DNA from: CAVVUC01 sp963751395
Lineage (GTDB): Bacteria; Verrucomicrobiota; Verrucomicrobiia; Chthoniobacterales; Chthoniobacteraceae
Direction: 5' to 3'
Length of the DNA: 64,000 bases
NCBI GenBank assembly: GCA_963751395.1
Contig: CAVVUC010000004.1
Span: forward strand, 62,001 to 126,000
Shown here: in pieces, positions 59,587-64,000 of the stretch
How positions within the stretch are numbered: position 1 is the stretch's first letter
How the letters are laid out: the number at the start of each line of letters is the position of its first letter
Translations under genes and position numbers: made by a program
The notes under the pieces: generated by a model
Databases searched by the model: none
What the model saw: the letters and a program-made list of their open reading frames with translations, nothing else
Told to the model about the DNA's origin: nothing

Positions 59587-59617
59587 AGCCGGATGCGGGA
59601 AAACCGCCCGTCCGGTT
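59587..59617 (+). ncRNA. Group II intron domain V
   Basis: The 31-base hairpin begins with the catalytic AGC. GCCGGA and TCCGGT form the lower stem, GCGG and CCGC the upper stem, closed by a GAAAA loop, 30 bases after the reverse transcriptase stop. Confidence 0.85.
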
Positions 59618-59814
59618 TGATGAGGGGCGGGAAGCAGACGGTCACTGGCCCGCGGGCCTCTCAATCCGTCGCTTCCCGCCTACTCTACATCTTAATCCTG
59701 CCCGTCGTTCCTGGAGCACGAGCAGGAGCAAGAATAGGATCAGGAGCAAGAATAAGAATAATACCAGCTCTCAAAGAAAAGATGACTATTGGCACCCGCC
59801 TTACACAACTTATG

Positions 59815-59901
59815 GCGCGTCATTCTGAGCGCAGCGAAGAACCCCGCAAACGTCGCTCGGCGTGGATTGCGGGGTTCTTCGCTGCGCTCAGAATGACGCG
59901 C
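59815..59901. repeat. Perfect 35-bp inverted repeat (REP/MITE-like)
   Basis: Arms 59815-59849 and 59867-59901 are exact inverse copies, starting GCGCGTCATTCTGAGCGCAG and ending in ACCCCGCAA, with a 17-base loop. No T run follows, so it is not a classic terminator. The outer part matches the arms of the 27781-28071 element. Confidence 0.92.
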
Positions 59902-60165
59902 GTGGGGATGGTTCAGTAAAATGGAGAGTCTTCCTATTTATGCAAAATCCTGCCAGCCGGAATCGAAGCGCGATGACTTGCAAGCGTCGTCACGCGATTC
60001 GAGAGCCAACTCCCGCTGAACGGCTGGAAGCCGTTCAGAAACGGGCTGGAAGCCCGCGCTCCCTTTTTCAAACTGCGTTGTTCCGGACAATGGAACCCCA
60101 TACCCACTCTCGAAAACGGAGTGTTGTTCTCGTTTTCCAAAATGAAAATACGCATCAACTCGATC

Positions 60166-60194
60166 TTCCTGATTTCCTGATTTCCTGATTCACT
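60166..60194 (+). repeat. 8-base tandem repeat (CTGATTTC) directly upstream of the lipoprotein gene
   Basis: TTCCTGATTTCCTGATTTCC followed by TGATTCAC, 15 bases before the ATG at 60210. Third copy of the leader repeat also seen before rlmI and eboF. Confidence 0.8.
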
Positions 60195-60209
60195 TCTTAA
60201 AAAGTTGCC

Positions 60210-60764
60210 ATGATGCCATCCCTCTCACGCACAGTCTTCCTTCTCTGCACGCTCTTGGTCCTTGCGGGCTGTAGAACCATCAACGAACGGAACGCGGTGT
60301 TCACCGGTTTGTCCGACGAGCCGATCGCCTGCGCAAAATGGCGGAAGCTGGTCGGCGTCTATTCCGGACCGGTGCGGTCAATGTCCAAAGGGGTTGGCAC
60401 CACGGGCATCACGACGCAAAACATGCGACTGGAGGTTTACGGCTCGCCGGAAAACCCGCTGGTTTTTTTGAGGCTCCGCGCGTTTGCCACCAGTGCCTTC
60501 ACGGCCTACGGCGAACGCATCGAAAGCTTCACGAACATGCCCGAACGTGAATTCGGCGTGAGGGCGCGGCTTTCCGTTTCCTCTCACGCGCCCCACGACC
60601 TGTTCGTCACGCTTGAACCGACGATCCTCTCGCCGAACCGGGGCGGCGCGATGATCTTTTCGTTCCAGGAGAACGGCAGGGTCGATGTGGACAGTGTGGG
60701 CCATTTTCAGCGACGCGGCATCGGCACTCTCAACCGCGAGCCGTTCGCCAACGTCCGCGAATGA
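60210..60764 (+). CDS. Predicted lipoprotein upstream of the gsp genes
   Basis: A 184-residue protein with a lipoprotein signal: SRTVFLLCTLLVLAGCRTIN, with the lipobox LAGC. The mature part is predicted to be a beta-rich domain (YSGPVRSMSKGVG, LEVYGSPENPLVFLRLRAF). It has no known family that I recognise. It lies 56 bases before gspH and could share its promoter. A second ATG follows immediately at 60213. Confidence 0.78.
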   Translation: MMPSLSRTVFLLCTLLVLAGCRTINERNAVFTGLSDEPIACAKWRKLVGVYSGPVRSMSKGVGTTGITTQNMRLEVYGSPENPLVFLRLRAFATSAFTAYGERIESFTNMPEREFGVRARLSVSSHAPHDLFVTLEPTILSPNRGGAMIFSFQENGRVDVDSVGHFQRRGIGTLNREPFANVRE

Positions 60765-60820
60765 GCCCCGACGGTCCGCCGGTTTGCGAATTCTTTCGGC
60801 GCGGGTAATTTGTTCACCAG

Positions 60821-61291
60821 ATGCACCGCCGCGACGGTTTTACCCTCCTCGAAATTTGCATCGCCGTTTTCATCGCGCTCCTGATGATCCTGATGGCGGT
60901 GCCGAGCATTCAGGGCTTGTTTGCCGAGCGCGAGATCAAGCGCACGTTCGACAGCTTCAGCGCGATGGTGATCGATGCGCAAGCCCGCGCGGTAACGCAG
61001 CAGCGGGCGTATGTGATCGAGTGGGACGAGGAGGGCATTTCGCTGCGGCCGGTGCAGCCGGTGGATCGCGACGAGGAGAAGGGAGTGTCGCGAATCGATT
61101 TCGCCGAAGACGAAGTTTATGACATCAACCTTCCCGCGGCGCTGATGGAAAAGCCGCCGAAGGCCTGGCTTTTCTGGCCGACCGGCACGTGCGAGGCGGC
61201 GAAGATTTCTTACAACGGAGCCGCCGGTTCATGGACGGCGGACTACAACCCACTCACCGTCCGCGCGACGCTGCTCACCAATGCGCGCTGA
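60821..61291 (+). CDS. gspH: Type II secretion pseudopilin GspH
   Basis: A minor pseudopilin of the type II secretion system. The prepilin peptidase site is classical: leader MHRRDG, then FTLLEICIAVFIALLMI with glutamate at position 5 of the mature protein. The 156-residue length and following beta-rich domain (VIEWDEEGISLRPV) fit GspH/FimT. The gene overlaps gspI by 11 bases and begins an operon running to the right edge. Pseudopilins assemble in the inner membrane and push substrate through the outer membrane channel. Confidence 0.88.
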   Translation: MHRRDGFTLLEICIAVFIALLMILMAVPSIQGLFAEREIKRTFDSFSAMVIDAQARAVTQQRAYVIEWDEEGISLRPVQPVDRDEEKGVSRIDFAEDEVYDINLPAALMEKPPKAWLFWPTGTCEAAKISYNGAAGSWTADYNPLTVRATLLTNAR

Positions 61292-61715
61292 AGCAAAGAC
61301 GACTGGCGGGAAACGCAAACGCGGCGCGCGTTCGCTGCGAGCATTCGTGTTGCTCGAGGCGATGCTCGGCGTTGCGATCTTCGCAATCGGCATTCTTGCC
61401 CTCGCCAATTGCGTGAACAACTGCCTGGTTGCCGAAACGGTGAAGGTCGAGGACAGCCGCGCCCGGCTGGCGCTGCAAAATCGAATGGCGGAGATCGAGT
61501 CGGGCGCGTTCAAGTTCGAGGGCACAAAGACCGAGAAACTCACCGGAATGTTCGACGGCATCACCCTCAAGCAAACGCGCGTCCCGCTGAAGTTGGAAAC
61601 CGAGAAGAAGGAAAAGCTGCTCGGCCTTTACAACGTGACCATCCAGGCGTCGTGGGAATCGGGCGGACAACCGCAGTCGAAAGCGATTTCGTTTTATGTG
61701 TTCAAACCGATGTAA
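61281..61715 (+). CDS. gspI: Type II secretion pseudopilin GspI
   Basis: A 144-residue minor pseudopilin. After a basic 21-residue leader (KRKRGARSLRA) comes FVLLEAMLGVAIFAIGILAL with the conserved glutamate. The residue before the cleavage site is alanine rather than the usual glycine; prepilin peptidases can accept it, but processing may be weaker. The rest is a short alpha-beta domain. It overlaps gspH by 11 bases, and its stop is followed immediately by the GGGAGAT repeat before gspJ. Confidence 0.82.
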   Translation: MRAEAKTTGGKRKRGARSLRAFVLLEAMLGVAIFAIGILALANCVNNCLVAETVKVEDSRARLALQNRMAEIESGAFKFEGTKTEKLTGMFDGITLKQTRVPLKLETEKKEKLLGLYNVTIQASWESGGQPQSKAISFYVFKPM

Positions 61716-61812
61716 GGGAGATGGGAGATGGGAGATGGGAGATAGGGAATCGCGAAGAGCGCGGCTTTGCCGTCCCCCATCTCCTATCTCCCATCTCCCA
61801 TCTCCCATCTCC
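61715..61812. repeat. GGGAGAT heptamer palindrome at the gspI-gspJ junction
   Basis: Tandem GGGAGAT units at about 61716-61745 face tandem ATCTCCC units at about 61777-61812, with a loop of about 30 bases. The gspJ frame runs through it, so its leader peptide is largely encoded by the repeat (the right arm reads SPISHLPSPIS). Confidence 0.9.
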
Positions 61813-62451
61813 GGCTTTACCCTGCTTGAGGTGATGCTCGCCGTCGCGATCATCGCGCTCGTGGCGATGAGCATTTACCGGTTCCTCGACACGAATCTAC
61901 AGGCGATCCAAATCTCGACCGAGCAGGGCAGCAGGCAGGTCGAGCTTCAGGGCCTGATGTCGGTGTTGCAGTTCCAGATGAACGATCTTCCGCGCACCGA
62001 GGCCGGCGCGATCCTCGGCGAGGCGCACAATTTCAACAACCTCTCAAGCGACGAACTCCAGTGGACATGCGGTCCGGGCTGCGGCCTTTTCACTCAAAAC
62101 GCGAGCGGCCAATACAAAGTGACGCTTGCGTTGAAGCCGCTTCCCAAGAGCAAGGACCTCGATCTGGGCGTCCGCCGCATGCCGGCGACCGGCACGGACA
62201 AAGACGCGACCTGGCTGCATTTGATGGATGGCGTGAAGGCGCTGGAGATCCGCTATTTCGACCCGCGATTGAATGCATGGCTCGAGAAATGGACGGATCA
62301 AAACGCGCGTCCATCGCTGTTGCGCGTCCGGCTTTTGCGCGGGAACGACACGACGCCGTATGAGCAGATACTTTCCCTGCCGCCGACGACTGCGGGCGCT
62401 CCTGGCGTTCCAGTTCCAGCCGCTCCCCAACTGAACATTCCGCGACAATGA
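61735..62451 (+). CDS. gspJ: Type II secretion pseudopilin GspJ with a repeat-encoded leader
   Basis: GspJ is a minor pseudopilin. The cleavage site is in SPISGFTLLEVMLAVAIIA, with glycine before FTLLE. The N-terminal leader is unusual: from the ATG at 61735 it is 26 residues plus glycine and is made of the palindromic repeat (GDRESRRARLCRPPSP, ISHLPSPIS). A longer start at 61696 is also in frame. GspJ leaders are normally shorter. GGGAG words of the repeat would serve as a ribosome binding site. The mature part has QLQ-type beta structure (ELQWTCGPGCGLF, KALEIRYFDPRLNAWLEKW). The stop overlaps the gspK start (ATGA). Confidence 0.86.
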   Translation: MGDRESRRARLCRPPSPISHLPSPISGFTLLEVMLAVAIIALVAMSIYRFLDTNLQAIQISTEQGSRQVELQGLMSVLQFQMNDLPRTEAGAILGEAHNFNNLSSDELQWTCGPGCGLFTQNASGQYKVTLALKPLPKSKDLDLGVRRMPATGTDKDATWLHLMDGVKALEIRYFDPRLNAWLEKWTDQNARPSLLRVRLLRGNDTTPYEQILSLPPTTAGAPGVPVPAAPQLNIPRQ

Positions 62452-63374
62452 CGAGAAACTCCCGACCGACAAATCGCGGCTCCACGTTGATCCTGACGCT
62501 CTGGGCGTTGCTGCTTCTTTCCGCCGCGGTGTTCGCCTGGGTGAAATTCATCGACCAGGAACTCATGGCTGCCTTCCAGGCCAATGCGGGGCTCGAGGCG
62601 AAAGCCAGCGCCCACTCCGGTGTCTGGGTGGCGCTGCATCCGCTCGTCAAACGCAACTCGCCCTTGCTCAAGGCGTCGTTCGATCGCGATCACGGCTACA
62701 AGGTCAAATTGGTCGGCGAAGGCGGCAAGCTCAACTTGAACTGGCTGCTCGCGGGCCTGGAGCAGGATCCCAATCTGCGCACCATCCTCGACACTTATTT
62801 TTACCGGCTCGGCTTGAGCTACAAGGAGCGCGCCACGCTCATCGACTGCATGCTCGACTGGACCCAGCCTGCGCAGGGCAACAACGTCCATCGGCTCAAC
62901 GGCGCGCGCGATACCGAGACTTACAAAAATCCGCATCGTCCTTTCCAGAGCATCGACGAAGTGGCGCAGGTGAAAGGTTCCGAGTCGCTTGTGAGCTGGC
63001 CGGGCTGGCAGGAAGGATTCACGATCTACAGCCAGGGCCCCGTCGATTTGCAGTTCGCGCCGGTGAGCGTGATTGAGATTCTACCGGGAGTCGGCGACGC
63101 GCGCGCACAGCGGTTCGTGCAGCTTCGTCAGGGGCCGGACAAGATCGACGGCACGGAGGACGATCTGATTTTCAAAGACGCAAGGAGCGCACTGAGCTAC
63201 CTGGGTTTCGGCGGCGCGGCTGCGGATCAACTCGGCCCGTATGTGATGCTGAACGACCCGACTTACAGCGTGCAGAGTGTCGGGCAATCCGGAAAAGTGT
63301 ATCGACAAGTCGAGGTCATTGCTCAGAAAGTGGGCGGCGGCAATCCCAACATTCTACGCTGGAAAGAACTCTGA
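62448..63374 (+). CDS. gspK: Type II secretion protein GspK
   Basis: A 308-residue minor pseudopilin capping the pseudopilus tip. The N-terminus is NRGSTLILTLWALLLLSAAVFAW, with glycine before STLIL and no glutamate at position 5, as usual for GspK. The large domain has LIDCMLDWTQPAQGNN, HRPFQSIDEVAQVKGS and VIEILPGVGDARAQRFVQLRQG, the helical GspK signature. It starts by ATGA overlap with gspJ. The next gene begins by CTGA overlap with its stop. Confidence 0.9.
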   Translation: MTRNSRPTNRGSTLILTLWALLLLSAAVFAWVKFIDQELMAAFQANAGLEAKASAHSGVWVALHPLVKRNSPLLKASFDRDHGYKVKLVGEGGKLNLNWLLAGLEQDPNLRTILDTYFYRLGLSYKERATLIDCMLDWTQPAQGNNVHRLNGARDTETYKNPHRPFQSIDEVAQVKGSESLVSWPGWQEGFTIYSQGPVDLQFAPVSVIEILPGVGDARAQRFVQLRQGPDKIDGTEDDLIFKDARSALSYLGFGGAAADQLGPYVMLNDPTYSVQSVGQSGKVYRQVEVIAQKVGGGNPNILRWKEL

Positions 63375-64000
63375 AACAGACGCGCGATTCACAGACTATT
63401 TTCATCCGCCCCGCGGCGAAAGGCTGGCGTGTGCTGTCAACCAGCGCGACCTCTCCCGCTCGCGACGCCGCGTCACTGGAGGAGGCCGTCACGGGGCTTC
63501 CCGCCGGGAGCAGGATTCACCTCGCGCTCCCTTGCGGAGCCGTGCTGTTCGAGCGCATGCATCTGCCATCGACCGATCCGGTGGAACTCGACGGCATGAT
63601 GCGCCTTCAACTTGAAAAGACATTGCCCTTTCCGGTCGATGAAGTGACCTCCGCCTTCGAGCCGGTGGGGCAGACGGAAAAGGGTTCCCTGGTTCTCGCT
63701 GTCGCCGCAAACAACGCGCAGCTTGCCGAGCTTGCCAGGCCGTTCCGCGAACGCCTGATCCTTCCGGAAAAGATCACCGTTTTCGTCAACCACGTCGCGG
63801 CGACCTGTCCGAAGGATTTGCTCGTCCTCGTGATTTACAAAGAGGACGAGAAGTTCGTGGTCGCCATTTCCGAAAGTGGCAGGCTCGGCTTCGCGCAATC
63901 GTACGCGCTTCCGGATGCCGGCGCGCTTCTCGCGGAACTCCCGCAACTGCTGCTCAGTGCCGAGATGGATGGAATCCCGACGACATTTGCCCGTGTGCAG
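63371..64000 (+). CDS. gspL: Type II secretion GspL/PilM-like protein, partial
   Basis: The frame is open from the gspK stop to the right edge (210 codons). I take a CTG at 63371, overlapping the stop as CTGA, since no ATG lies near; a GTG about 20 codons later is an alternative. MHLPSTDPVELDGMMRLQLEKTLPFPVDEVTSAF (near residues 60-95) is the actin-like domain pattern of GspL/PilM, which links the cytoplasmic ATPase to the pseudopilus machinery. The rest is beyond the window. Order H-I-J-K-L supports the identity. Confidence 0.82.
   Translation, partial: MKQTRDSQTIFIRPAAKGWRVLSTSATSPARDAASLEEAVTGLPAGSRIHLALPCGAVLFERMHLPSTDPVELDGMMRLQLEKTLPFPVDEVTSAFEPVGQTEKGSLVLAVAANNAQLAELARPFRERLILPEKITVFVNHVAATCPKDLLVLVIYKEDEKFVVAISESGRLGFAQSYALPDAGALLAELPQLLLSAEMDGIPTTFARVQ

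Larger units (their letters stand above)
57750..59688 (+). mobile_element. Complete group II intron inserted in a palindromic repeat
   Basis: The 5' end GTGCGCCCG (57750) fits the group II consensus GTGYG. The reverse transcriptase gene lies in domain IV. Domain V at 59587-59617 starts with AGC and has a GAAAA loop (AGCCGGATGCGGGAAAACC, then CGCCCGTCCGGTT). A domain VI hairpin pairs GGCGGGAAGC with GCTTCCCGCC, and the intron ends near TACTCTAC (59688). The ends are read by eye. The exons do not belong to a gene but to an intergenic inverted repeat. Confidence 0.87.
59689..60209. other. Intergenic, intron end to lipoprotein start
   Basis: Holds the 3' exon repeat (59714-59753: GGAGCACGAGCAGGAGCAAG, then AATAGGATCAGGAGCAAGAA), the palindrome at 59815-59901, and the tandem leader repeat at 60166-60194. 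I see no gene. Confidence 0.6.

Overview
The window looks like a high-GC chromosomal segment of a Verrucomicrobiota bacterium, perhaps of the Chthoniobacter/Spartobacteria side. The evidence is the combination of giant secreted proteins with autotransporter-associated beta-strand repeats, a LEPR-type N-terminal signature (IEPLETR), a PEP-CTERM protein, an HzsA-related multiheme protein, a sodium/sugar symporter next to a secreted mutarotase, and pseudopilin genes. Finer placement is a guess. No prophage, CRISPR array or plasmid replicon was seen.

Layout. 1-14.3 kb (minus strand): two overlapping giant secreted proteins, one running off the left edge and one beginning with a metzincin protease domain. 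14.6-19.8 kb (minus): queE, then groL, groS and dnaK. All three chaperone genes carry single-base frame errors, and removing the inferred errors restores normal protein lengths. 20.1-23.4 kb: tRNA-Ser, an RlmI-like methyltransferase, a PEP-CTERM protein and an AraC regulator. 24-32 kb (minus): galM, a symporter, and a reduced ebo cluster (eboC, eboF, eboD, eboE, without eboA and eboB). 32-37.6 kb: a duplicated class II aldolase protein, a three-gene operon (phosphatase-like, YdjY-like, terpene-cyclase-like repeat protein) and a transglutaminase-like protein. 37.6-42.9 kb: a secreted cyclophilin and a LEPR beta-helix protein in one operon. 43.1-44.6 kb: an insertion sequence. 44.6-57.6 kb: a hypothetical protein, an ECF sigma factor with a membrane anti-sigma-like protein, a small secreted protein, a 3230-residue fusion (LamG-like, HzsA-related diheme, formylglycine-enzyme fold, PKD, beta-propeller, second diheme region, beta-strand repeats), and a small secreted beta-propeller. 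57.7-59.7 kb: a complete group II intron. 60.2-64 kb: a lipoprotein and gspH-I-J-K-L of a type II secretion system, the last cut by the right edge.

How the parts may work together. Most of the coding capacity is for exported proteins: adhesin or enzyme giants, multiheme proteins, a secreted foldase and envelope enzymes. The type II pseudopilin operon could belong to their export route. The ebo genes encode the transport-associated part of a system known from cyanobacteria and other bacteria; here they sit behind a sugar symporter but are separated from it by a terminator-like hairpin at the eboC start.

The window is rich in short repeats. Tandem 7-8-base repeats lie directly in front of five start codons (rlmI, eboF, eboE, the lipoprotein and gspJ), and two of them extend into coding sequence. 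Longer palindromes lie between genes, and the group II intron sits inside one arm of such a palindrome. A related uninterrupted copy is present near 36.7 kb.
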